Below are positions 26,569 through 33,947 of a stretch of DNA of 37,790 bases, one piece after another. Under the pieces are notes generated by a model, which saw only the letters and a program-made list of their open reading frames with translations, made no database searches and had not been told where the DNA came from. Origin of the DNA: Alphaproteobacteria bacterium (GTDB lineage: Bacteria > Pseudomonadota > Alphaproteobacteria > Acetobacterales > Acetobacteraceae); NCBI GenBank assembly GCA_017307285.1, contig JAFKFI010000076.1, positions 1 to 37,790 of the forward strand, read 5' to 3'. The position numbers and the translations under genes are program-made. The stretch's first letter is position 1, and each line of letters opens with the position of its first letter.

Positions 26569-28020
26569 TCAATCGAACCCGGCTGGCGGAACGAAGCCTT
26601 GCCACTCGGCTTCCAGCATTTTGGCCACCGCGATCGTCATGCGGTCGCCGTAGAGCGGGCCGACGATCTGCACGCCGATCGGCAGGCCCGATTTGGTGAA
26701 GCCGATTGGGGCGACCGTCGCGGGCAGGTGGAAACCGCAGGTGAGGCCGGGCCAGAACAGCAGGTCGTTGTAGGCGATCTCACGGCCGTTCACGGTGAGG
26801 CGGCGCTCCCATGTCGCGCCGTCCTGGCGGTGCGGCAGGGCGGGGGTGCCGATCACCGGGCACAGCAGTACGTCCCAGTTCTGGAAGAAGAGACCCCAAG
26901 CGCGGCGGATCTGATGGCGACGCTCGTTCTCGGCGAGCCATTGGCGGTGCGACATGCCGGCGGCGCGCACGATGACCGCATCGGCACTCATGTCGTCGGA
27001 CGCCAATCGTGCGGCCTTGTCGCGCATCGAGGCCTCGGTTTCGTCGCTCATGCGGCCGCTCAGTGCCGCGTTGAGCAGGCGGAGATAGACGTGGAATGCC
27101 TCGACAGGATCGAACTCCGGCCGGGCGCTGGTGTTCAGCTTGGCGCCCTGGCGACGCATGAAGGTGCCGAGCGCCTTGATCCGCGCGACGATCTCGGCGT
27201 CGGTCTCCTGGCCGGGCTCCTCAGCCCATAGGGCGACGCGCAGGCCTTCGAGGCTCTGCGTGCGGGGGGCGGGCAGCGGCTGGGATAGGGCGGTTTCGCT
27301 CTCGTCTGGGCCGGCGAGCAGGCCGAGGCCGAGCGCGAGGTCGTCCGCCGAACGGGCGAGCGGGCCGATGACGGAGATATCGGTCATCGCCGCCGCGCCG
27401 AACAGCGAGTGGCCGCGCGGCGGGCAGAGGCCCCAGGTCGGCTTGTGGCCGAACACGCCGCAGAACGCCGCCGGCACGCGGATCGAGCCGCCGATGTCGC
27501 TGCCGATCTCGAACCCGGTCAGCCCCGCCGCGAGCGCCGCCGCCGAGCCGCCCGAAGAGCCGCCCGGCGTGTGCTCGAGGTTCCACGGATTGTTGGTCAC
27601 ACCGTAGATCGGGTTGTAGCTCTGCCAATCGGCGAGCCCGACCGGCACGTTGGTCTTGCCGAACACCACAGCGCCCGCCGCCTCCAGCCGATCCACCGCC
27701 AGCGAGTTGCTCGCGGCGACATGGTTGCGCCGGTCCTCGTAGCCCCAGGTGGTCGGCAAGCCCTCGACGTCGTAGCTCTCCTTCACCGTCATCGGCACGC
27801 CGAACAGAGGGCCGGAGCCGCCTTCCTTGCCCCGCCTGCGGTCGAGCGTGCGGGCGAGCTTGCGGGCACGGTCGAAGTCGCGCACCACGATGGCGTTGAG
27901 GCTGGGGTCGAGCCGCTGGATGCGTTCGATGAAATGATCGAGCAACTCGACGCAGCCTATGCGGCCGCGACGGACCAGCGCGGCCAGGCCGCGCGCGGGA
28001 AGGAAAGCGAGTTCGGCCAT
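26569..28020 (-). CDS. amidase (amidase-signature family)
   Basis: A 483-residue amidase of the Ser-cisSer-Lys class, cytosolic, hydrolysing amides. The catalytic triad is Lys80 (GVPMTVKESYD), cis-Ser155 (TPGGSSGGSAAA) and the nucleophile Ser179 (SDIGGSIRVP). The spacings (75 and 24 residues) equal those of fatty acid amide hydrolase. The C-terminal half is ordinary for the family. The GatA subunit of the amidotransferase is excluded by the lack of GatB/C and by its divergent sequence. It ends next to the SDR gene on the same strand (7 bases apart), so the two are probably one operon. The substrate is unknown. Confidence 0.93.
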   Translation of the reverse strand: MAELAFLPARGLAALVRRGRIGCVELLDHFIERIQRLDPSLNAIVVRDFDRARKLARTLDRRRGKEGGSGPLFGVPMTVKESYDVEGLPTTWGYEDRRNHVAASNSLAVDRLEAAGAVVFGKTNVPVGLADWQSYNPIYGVTNNPWNLEHTPGGSSGGSAAALAAGLTGFEIGSDIGGSIRVPAAFCGVFGHKPTWGLCPPRGHSLFGAAAMTDISVIGPLARSADDLALGLGLLAGPDESETALSQPLPAPRTQSLEGLRVALWAEEPGQETDAEIVARIKALGTFMRRQGAKLNTSARPEFDPVEAFHVYLRLLNAALSGRMSDETEASMRDKAARLASDDMSADAVIVRAAGMSHRQWLAENERRHQIRRAWGLFFQNWDVLLCPVIGTPALPHRQDGATWERRLTVNGREIAYNDLLFWPGLTCGFHLPATVAPIGFTKSGLPIGVQIVGPLYGDRMTIAVAKMLEAEWQGFVPPAGFD

Positions 28021-28027
28021 GCGTCCC

Positions 28028-28810
28028 TCAGCCCATCGAGGAGTTGAAGGCGCCGCCGTCGAGCAAGAGATTCTGCCCGACGATGAAGCCCGAGGATGCG
28101 GCGCACAGGAAAGCGCAGGCCTCGCCGAATTCCTCGGGATTGCCCACCCGGCCCGCCGGGCTGCCCTTGGCGCGTTCGGCGACGATCTCGTCCACCGCGC
28201 GGTTCGACTGTCGCGCCGCCTCGATCGCGCCGGCGCGTAGCCGGTCGGTGAGGAACGGGCCAGGCAGCAGATTGTTGATCGTGACGTTGTGCTGCGCCAC
28301 CTGGCGGGCGATGCCGGCGACGAAGCCCGTGAGGCCGGCGCGCGCGCCGTTGCTCATGCCGAGCTCGGGGATCGGCGACTTCACCGAGGCGGAGGTGATG
28401 TTGACGATGCGGCCGAAGCCGCGCTCGACCATGCCGTCGACCACCGCCTTGATCATGAAGATCGGCGCCAGCATGTTGGCATCGATCGCGCGGACCCAGT
28501 CGTCGCGCCCCCATTCGCGGAAGTCGCCGCGCGGCGGACCGCCGGCGTTGTTGACCAGGATGTCGGGGGCAGGGCACGCGGCGAGTGCCGCCTTGCGGCC
28601 TTCCTCGGTGGCGATGTCGCCCGGCACCGCCGTTACCTTGACCCCGGTTGCGCGCCGGATTTCCTCCGCCGTCGCCTCCAGCGCTTCCTTCGTGCGGGCG
28701 GTGATGACGAGATCGACGCCGTCGCGGGCCAGCGACATCGCGCAGGCCCGGCCCAGTCCCTTGCTCGCCGCGCAGACGATCGCCTTGCGGCCACGAATGC
28801 CCAGATCCAT
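28028..28810 (-). CDS. SDR family oxidoreductase, lacking the YxxxK motif
   Basis: A 260-residue classical-length SDR. The N-terminal nucleotide loop AASKGLGRACA (residues 14-24) and NNAGG (87-91) are normal, as is Ser140 in NITSASVK. Thirteen residues after it, where Tyr is expected, is Ser153, and the Lys position is Arg157 (SNGAR in place of YxxxK). The mechanism of typical SDRs needs both, so it may be a divergent subfamily or may bind ligands without reduction. Its C-terminal GGAFNSSMG and Gly-rich loop LLDGG are family-like. It is 17 bases after the thioesterase gene in the same direction and 7 before the amidase. Confidence 0.9.
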   Translation of the reverse strand: MDLGIRGRKAIVCAASKGLGRACAMSLARDGVDLVITARTKEALEATAEEIRRATGVKVTAVPGDIATEEGRKAALAACPAPDILVNNAGGPPRGDFREWGRDDWVRAIDANMLAPIFMIKAVVDGMVERGFGRIVNITSASVKSPIPELGMSNGARAGLTGFVAGIARQVAQHNVTINNLLPGPFLTDRLRAGAIEAARQSNRAVDEIVAERAKGSPAGRVGNPEEFGEACAFLCAASSGFIVGQNLLLDGGAFNSSMG

Positions 28811-28827
28811 GTCGGCTTCCTTCCTTG

Positions 28828-29262
28828 TCAGACGGCGATCTGTTGCAGCCTCTCGCGCATCGCGTCCGGGATCGGCCGCGGGCGCTGTGTGGCGGCATCG
28901 ACCAGGACGTGGATAAAGACGCCTTCGGCCGCCGCGATGTCCTCATCCTCGCGGAACACCGCGATCTCGTAGCGGATCGAGCTACCACCGATCCGGGCGA
29001 CGCGGAGCCCCACGGTGAGCCGGTCCGGGAAGGCCACCGAGCTATGGTACCGGCAATGCACCTCGGCGACCACGCAGCGCAGCGGCCCGTCCAGCAGGTC
29101 GATGCCGGCATGGGTCATCTCGTAGTACGTCACCGCCGTGTCGAAGAAGGAAAAATAGTTGACGTTGTTGACGTGACGGAAGGCGTCGTTGTCCATCCAG
29201 CGGGTGGTGAGGTCGTGGAAGTGCCGGTAGTCGGCGCGCGTTCCGGGCGGGGTTCGACTCAT
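28828..29262 (-). CDS. acyl-CoA thioesterase (4-hydroxybenzoyl-CoA thioesterase-type hotdog)
   Basis: A 144-residue hotdog thioesterase that would hydrolyse acyl-CoA thioesters. The family motif TTRWMDNDAFRHVNNVNYFS is near residues 19-38, with the Asp24/Asn and His30 arrangement of 4HBT/YbgC-type enzymes, followed by the helix FSFFDTAVTYYEM. It is the expected length for one hotdog monomer. It is first in the run with the SDR and amidase, 17 bases before the SDR start, and divergent from copC across 164 bases. Acyl group unknown. Confidence 0.92.
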   Translation of the reverse strand: MSRTPPGTRADYRHFHDLTTRWMDNDAFRHVNNVNYFSFFDTAVTYYEMTHAGIDLLDGPLRCVVAEVHCRYHSSVAFPDRLTVGLRVARIGGSSIRYEIAVFREDEDIAAAEGVFIHVLVDAATQRPRPIPDAMRERLQQIAV

Positions 29263-29426
29263 CGCTCTCGCTTGTCCGGGTCTCGGTGAGGATCGGTCTG
29301 GGCGGTGCTCGGCGGCGGACTACAGCGTGTTTGCCCCGTTTCGTCCACAGCTTAAGCACGGCCGCGCGATTGGACAGGGCATCCGCTGCACGCTAGATGC
29401 CCCCGGTTTCCGGCCGGAGACCCATC

Positions 29427-29783
29427 TTGCCCCATCTGCCCCGCCTTGTCCCAATCCTCGCGGCACTTGTCCTCGCCCCTGCGCTGGCCCAGGCGCACGC
29501 CATCCTGGTGCAGAGCAGCCCTGCCGCCGGAGGCACGACGGCGCCCGGCAAGGTGGCGATGGAGTTCCGCTTCAACAGCCGCATCGATCGCGAGCGCTCG
29601 CGCTTGACGCTCACCGCGCCCGATCACAGCCAGTCCGTCCTGCCAATCGCGCCGGAGGGGCCGCCCGACATTCTCGACACAACCGCGAATTTGACGCCGG
29701 GTGCCTATGTGGTGCGCTGGCAGGTGCTGGCGGTCGACGGCCACATCACGCGGGGCGACGTTCCCTTCACCGTCGGGAACTAG
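29427..29783 (+). CDS. copC: CopC-family periplasmic copper-binding protein
   Basis: A small periplasmic copper chaperone of the CopC/YobA family, 118 residues from the TTG I prefer. The TTG has a GGAGA site 6 bases before it and opens a proper signal peptide (PHLPRLVPILAALVLAPALA); an ATG at 29397 is the alternative but has no such site. After cleavage at AQA the mature protein would begin with His24, the N-terminal copper ligand. The Cu(II) site is completed by Asp104 and His106 (VDGHITRG). The Met-rich Cu(I) site of some CopC proteins is missing. It is 3 bases from the CopD gene. Confidence 0.9.
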   Translation: MPHLPRLVPILAALVLAPALAQAHAILVQSSPAAGGTTAPGKVAMEFRFNSRIDRERSRLTLTAPDHSQSVLPIAPEGPPDILDTTANLTPGAYVVRWQVLAVDGHITRGDVPFTVGN

Positions 29784-29786
29784 CGC

Positions 29787-31439
29787 GTGAGCCTGCTGGT
29801 CGATCTGTTCGGCTATCTCAGCATCGTCCTGCACGGGCTGACCATCGTCGCGCAGTCGATGACCCTGGGCGGGGTGCTGTTCCTGGCGCTGCTCGCACGG
29901 CCCTTGCAGCGCCCGCTCGGGCCAGCGGGCGAGGCCATCACGCGGGGCTGCGTGCGCATCACGGCGTGGAGCGCGCTCGGGCTCGTGTTGTGCGAGGCAA
30001 GCAGCGTTGCGCTTCAGGCCGCCGTCCTGGTGGGCACGGTCGATCTGCCGATCATGGAAGCGCTCGGCGCCAACTTCGCGATTGCGGGCATGGTCAAGGC
30101 CGCAATGGCGGCGCTGATCGGGCTCACGCTCGTGGCACGCGGCACGCGTGCGCCAGTTTCGTTTCTGCTGATCCTGGGTGCCGTCGAGCTCGCCGCGGCG
30201 ACGCTGACGACGCACGCCGCCGCACGGCTCGATGATCGGGCGATCCTGCTCATCGTCGCCGGCCTGCACCAGTTGGGGGCAGCGATCTGGATTGGGGGGC
30301 TGCCGTGCTTCCTGCTGGCGCTCGCGCGGGTTCACGATGGCGCGGCATGGCGGCTCGTTGGCGCGCGGTTCTCGCGCATGTCGATGACCGGGGTTGCCTG
30401 CATTCTGGCGAGCGGCATCGTGATGAGCGTGTTCTATGTCGGCAGCTGGGAGGGCTTCTACGGCACCGCCTATGGCGTGATGGTGGGCGCCAAGATCGCC
30501 ATGTTCCTGATGCTGCTCGGGCTGGGCGGGATGAACTTTCTCCTCGTCGAGCGGCTGCGCGGCAATCCGGCGACGCCGGTGAACCGGCTCAAGCGGTTCG
30601 CCGAAGTGGAGGTCGGCATCGGCTTCACCATCTTCTTCGCCGCCGCCTCGCTGACCTCCGTCCCGCCGGCGGTGGACCTCACGCAGGACCGGGTGAGCTT
30701 TCATGAAATCGTCGAGCGCAACACGCCGGTCTGGCCGCGCCTTACCTCGCCGGATCATGACGTGCTGGCGCTTCCTGCATTGCAGGCTCAGCTCGATGCA
30801 CAGGCGCAGAAGTCGCACACGCACGAGGCGGAGGCGTTCACGCCGGGGGCGGGCGAGCTTGCACCGCGCAATGCCGCCGACATCGCGTGGTCCGAGTACA
30901 ACCATCACTGGGCGGGAATCTTCGTCCTGGCGATCGGGTTACTGGCGCTGCTCAACCAGGCGGGATTGCGCTGGGCGCGGCACTGGCCGCTGCTGTTCCT
31001 TGGCCTCGCCGGGTTCCTGTTCGTGCGCTCCGACCCGGAGAACTGGCCGCTCGGCCATATCGGGCTGATCGAGAGCCTGCGCGATGTGGAGGTGCTGCAG
31101 CATCGGGTGTTCGTGGTGCTGCTGATCGCGTTCGCGTTCTTCGAGTGGCGGGTGCGGGTAAGCCCACGGCCGCGTCCGCTGGCATCGCTGGTGTTCCCGC
31201 TGATCTGTGCCGGCGGCGGGGCGCTGCTGCTCACCCATAGCCACGCCATCGCCAACATCAAGGAGGCGCTGCTGATCGAGCTGACGCACACGCCGCTGGC
31301 GCTGTGCGCCGTGCTCGCCGGCTGGTCGCGGTGGTTGGAATTGCGGCTCGACCCGCCCGGCAATCGGATCGCGGGGTGGGTGTGGCCGGTGTGTCTGTTG
31401 TTGGTTGGCTTGTTGCTGTTGAATTATCGGGAGGCTTGA
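29787..31439 (+). CDS. copD: CopD family membrane copper-import protein
   Basis: A 550-residue polytopic inner-membrane protein of the CopD family, partner of CopC in moving copper into the cytosol. Hydrophobic helices run throughout; family features are LTIVAQSMTLGGVLFLALLA at the start, SALGLVLCEASSVALQAAVL, LHQLGAAIWIGGLPCFLLAL and GAKIAMFLMLLGLGGMNF. The C-terminal part (residue about 350 on) has EYNHHWAGIFVLAIGLLALL and several further helices, longer than in minimal CopD. The GTG at 29787 follows the CopC stop by 3 bases. CopA/CopB and a CopRS pair are absent, as is common in alphaproteobacteria that carry only CopCD. Confidence 0.92.
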   Translation: MSLLVDLFGYLSIVLHGLTIVAQSMTLGGVLFLALLARPLQRPLGPAGEAITRGCVRITAWSALGLVLCEASSVALQAAVLVGTVDLPIMEALGANFAIAGMVKAAMAALIGLTLVARGTRAPVSFLLILGAVELAAATLTTHAAARLDDRAILLIVAGLHQLGAAIWIGGLPCFLLALARVHDGAAWRLVGARFSRMSMTGVACILASGIVMSVFYVGSWEGFYGTAYGVMVGAKIAMFLMLLGLGGMNFLLVERLRGNPATPVNRLKRFAEVEVGIGFTIFFAAASLTSVPPAVDLTQDRVSFHEIVERNTPVWPRLTSPDHDVLALPALQAQLDAQAQKSHTHEAEAFTPGAGELAPRNAADIAWSEYNHHWAGIFVLAIGLLALLNQAGLRWARHWPLLFLGLAGFLFVRSDPENWPLGHIGLIESLRDVEVLQHRVFVVLLIAFAFFEWRVRVSPRPRPLASLVFPLICAGGGALLLTHSHAIANIKEALLIELTHTPLALCAVLAGWSRWLELRLDPPGNRIAGWVWPVCLLLVGLLLLNYREA

Positions 31440-31442
31440 GTT

Positions 31443-31495
31443 GGCGGATTGACATCCGCCCTACGGGATTGGCGTAGGGCGGATGTCAATCCGCC
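31443..31495. repeat. perfect 23-bp palindrome with nested hairpins, between convergent genes
   Basis: Two 23-base arms (31443-31465 and 31473-31495) are perfect reverse complements with a 7-base loop, GGATTGG. Each arm is itself a hairpin: GGCGGAT, four bases, ATCCGCC. It can therefore fold as one long stem or as two small hairpins. It lies between the ends of copD and the LLM gene, so it probably stops both transcripts. The form resembles REP/BIME dispersed repeats. Confidence 0.9.
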
Positions 31496-31497
31496 TC

Positions 31498-32316
31498 TCA
31501 CGCGGCCAGCTTGCCGACTTGTTCGGTGGCACGCAGCCAGGCGTCGAGCTCGCGTTCCATCGGCTCGATGAGCACGTGCTGCACGCCGGCTTCGGCGAGG
31601 CCGGCGAGCTTTTCGCGCATCGCGACCTGGTCGGGATCGAAGCGGATGCGCATGGAAATCGTATAGCCGGGCTCCGGCCGGTCGCGCCGGAGCCGGGCGA
31701 TGATGGCCTGGAGCTCGCCGGGCGTGGAGCGGCTGCTGCCGTGCCAGCCGTCGAGCCTTGCGGCGCGGGCGAGTGCCGGTTCGGAGGAGCCACCGATCCA
31801 GATCGGAATCGGCGCGCAGGGCGGCGGCTGCATCCGCATCTCGCGGAGTTCGGCGGGGATATAGCGGGCCTCGAAGCTGATGGGGTCGTCGTGCCACGCT
31901 GCGCGCATCATGGCGATGCCCTCGTCCATGCGCCGCCCGCGCTCGCGGAACGGCACGCCCAGGGCGGCGAACTCCTCTGCCATCCAGCCGACGCCGGCGC
32001 CCAGGATGAGGCGGCCGCGGGACAGGTTCTGCAACGTCGCGAGCTCTTTCGCGAGCGGCAGCGGATGGCGCATCGGCAGGACGAGCACGCTGGTGCCGAG
32101 CCGCACCCGGCTGGTGAAGGCGGCGGCCCAGGTCAGCGTCAGTACGGGATCGTAGAACGAGGGCGACGGCGGGTACGGCGCGCCCTTGGGGATGATGATG
32201 TGCTCGCTGACCCACACATCGGCCAGGCCGAGCTGTTCCGCCTGCTCCGCCGCGCGACGGATCGCGTCCGGACCCGCCTTGCGGCCGACATGCGGCAGAT
32301 GGACGCCGAACTGCAT
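31498..32316 (-). CDS. LLM class flavin-dependent oxidoreductase
   Basis: A 272-residue LLM enzyme of the F420/FMN-type small subfamily. The start QFGVHLPHVGRKAGPDAIRR at the ATG 32316 follows a GGAGG site 7-8 bases before it and is the usual first strand; an upstream ATG in the frame is not used by relatives. Family elements: LGLADVWVSEHIIIPKGAPY (the H of the EHx motif), RVRLGTSVLVLPMRHPLPLAKE, LSRGRLILGAGVGWMAEEF, and APIPIWIGGSSEPAL. The subfamily often has F420-like or flavin cofactors. The stop is 2 bases from the palindrome shared with copD. Substrate unknown. Confidence 0.93.
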   Translation of the reverse strand: MQFGVHLPHVGRKAGPDAIRRAAEQAEQLGLADVWVSEHIIIPKGAPYPPSPSFYDPVLTLTWAAAFTSRVRLGTSVLVLPMRHPLPLAKELATLQNLSRGRLILGAGVGWMAEEFAALGVPFRERGRRMDEGIAMMRAAWHDDPISFEARYIPAELREMRMQPPPCAPIPIWIGGSSEPALARAARLDGWHGSSRSTPGELQAIIARLRRDRPEPGYTISMRIRFDPDQVAMREKLAGLAEAGVQHVLIEPMERELDAWLRATEQVGKLAA

Positions 32317-32381
32317 CGCCAGTCCTCCCGGTTGCGCGGCAGCAAGCCTAGCCCGCGACAACCGGTCGGGTCACGCCGCCC

Positions 32382-32834
32382 TCAGTGGCGGCGCAGCGCC
32401 CGCGCCAGATCGGCTTTGCTCAACCGTGAGCAACCGTGCATGCCGCGGCGCTTGGTCTCGGCATAGAGCTCGGCCCGGGTGGGCTCGGCGCGCGCGGAGC
32501 GGCCACGCGACTGCGCACGCGACGGCGACCGGGTGGTCCGTGTCGTTGAGCGAGAAGTCTTCGCGGACTTGCGGGATTTTGCGAGGCTGCCGCGCCCTTC
32601 CTTCTGCTGCTGGGCGGTCTGGCCCTTGCGCTCCTTGGTCTCGGTGCGCCGGCGGCTGCGGGTGTTCTGCGCGGCGCTCTTCTTGCGGGACGCACCGGCT
32701 TCGCTGAGGCCGATGGCGATGGCCTGACGCGGGTTGCGCACCTTGCGGCCGCTGCCCGACTCGAGCTCGCCGTGCTTGTACTCGTGCATCACGCGGCCAA
32801 CGATCTCCTTCTGTCGCCCGCTCTGTCTTGGCAT
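32382..32834 (-). CDS. DUF6496 / Rho-N-like basic protein
   Basis: A 150-residue very basic protein. Residues about 1-53 match DUF6496 (KEIVGRVMHEYKHGELESG and NPRQAIAIGLSEAG). Residues about 54-115 are Arg/Lys/Ser/Thr/Gln-rich low complexity. Residues about 116-150 (TRAELYAETKRRGMHGCS, then RLSKADLARALRRH) resemble the SAP/Rho N-terminal helix-extended-helix fold that binds nucleic acid. Family members are annotated as hypothetical or plasmid-stabilisation-like. A chromatin or stress role is plausible but unproved. Other frames over this region look like shadows. Confidence 0.78.
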   Translation of the reverse strand: MPRQSGRQKEIVGRVMHEYKHGELESGSGRKVRNPRQAIAIGLSEAGASRKKSAAQNTRSRRRTETKERKGQTAQQQKEGRGSLAKSRKSAKTSRSTTRTTRSPSRAQSRGRSARAEPTRAELYAETKRRGMHGCSRLSKADLARALRRH

Positions 32835-33086
32835 CGCAGTCTCTCCATTCGCTGCGCCGGCCCATCGGGGTCGCGAACCGCACGCTGCGGGAGGAATGCA
32901 ACAGGGACCGTTTGGTTTCGCGGTTTATTGAACGCGGGCGGGAAAAACGTGCTCAACGATGCGGATGTGATGCATCCGCTCGCCTTGCGGCGAATGGCCA
33001 ATCCGGGTAGGAAATAACCGTGGCGGTTGCTCTCGCCGTTTTCTGATCCTGTGCGCCAAAAATGCCGCCAGCACACCAACGCGCAC

Positions 33087-33935
33087 ATGCCCAACGATGC
33101 ACATTGTACCGACAGGCTTCTCGGAACTCACGAAGTTCGGGAAATTCGCCGATTGCCGCATTTTCGCGATAGCCATTACGCGCGGACCGATCCAAACGAC
33201 ACTCTGAATTTTTACCGACTTCACTTCGCCGAAACGTTGCCCGCGTTTAGCCCGTTGGACCGGCTGGCAAGTATCGCCGATATCGGGTGCGGCTATGGAT
33301 GGCTGGCGGTCGCACTCGCCTTGCACACCAGCGCCCGGATCGTGGCCGTGGAGGCGAACCCTTCGCGCTTGCGGGCCGCTCAGCGCATCGCCGAGATCGC
33401 CGGGGTTGGGGGGCGGATCGAGTGGTGCACAGCAGCCCTCCCGCGACTCCCCTTCGCGGACCGCGCCTTCGACGCCGTCTATTGCGTCGAGGTCATTGAG
33501 CACACCGGCGACGATCCGGGAGTGGCGCGGGAGCTGGCTCGGCTGTCCGCCGACCTTCTTACAGTGACGACACCCAACAAGGCATTCCCTGTCGTTCGTC
33601 ACGACACCGCCCTACCGTTCTGCCACTGGCTGCCGCCGCGACGACGCAACAACTACGCGATGGCGTGTGGCCGGATCGCACGTCAGTACAACAACCTGTT
33701 CTGGTCCCCGTGGAAGCTGCGGCGGGCGCTGGAGGACTTCCGGCAGGTCTCAGAATTCCTCAGTTTTCCGTGCTTTTCGACCTATCTCGAAGCCAGGAAG
33801 CGTCTTCGGTCCCGGCAAACGGAGTCGGCCCTGGCGCGTGTCGAGCTGGGCTACTATCGGGCGGTCGCACGGCTCGGCAAGCGGTCCTGGCCCTTGCTGC
33901 CGAGCCTCGCCGGGACTTTTCAGCGGTCCCGCTGA
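33087..33935 (+). CDS. class I SAM-dependent methyltransferase (methyltransf_11-like)
   Basis: A 282-residue methyltransferase. The SAM motif SIADIGCGYGWLAVALALH is at about residues 63-81, motif II is RIVAVEANPSRL, and AFDAVYCVEVIEHTGDDP is the motif IV region. The C-terminal half, LLTVTTPNKAFPV then a basic helix-rich stretch, is longer than the core and may bind substrate. The first 100 residues have less G+C-rich codons than the neighbours, a sign of transfer. Start choice is uncertain: the ATG at 33087 lacks a good ribosome site, and a TTG at 33027 would add 20 residues. It converges on selB, 12 bases apart. Confidence 0.85.
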   Translation: MPNDAHCTDRLLGTHEVREIRRLPHFRDSHYARTDPNDTLNFYRLHFAETLPAFSPLDRLASIADIGCGYGWLAVALALHTSARIVAVEANPSRLRAAQRIAEIAGVGGRIEWCTAALPRLPFADRAFDAVYCVEVIEHTGDDPGVARELARLSADLLTVTTPNKAFPVVRHDTALPFCHWLPPRRRNNYAMACGRIARQYNNLFWSPWKLRRALEDFRQVSEFLSFPCFSTYLEARKRLRSRQTESALARVELGYYRAVARLGKRSWPLLPSLAGTFQRSR

Positions 33936-33947
33936 CGTGGCCGATGT

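Noticed and set aside
29352-30908. A 518-residue open frame on the minus strand opposite copC/copD
   Set aside because: Composition is a high-Arg/His/Gln shadow of the copCD genes, it shows no family motif, and the plus-strand genes have clear signatures.
32925-33602. A 225-residue minus-strand frame opposite the methyltransferase
   Set aside because: No motif and no ribosome site; the plus strand has a full SAM-binding signature.
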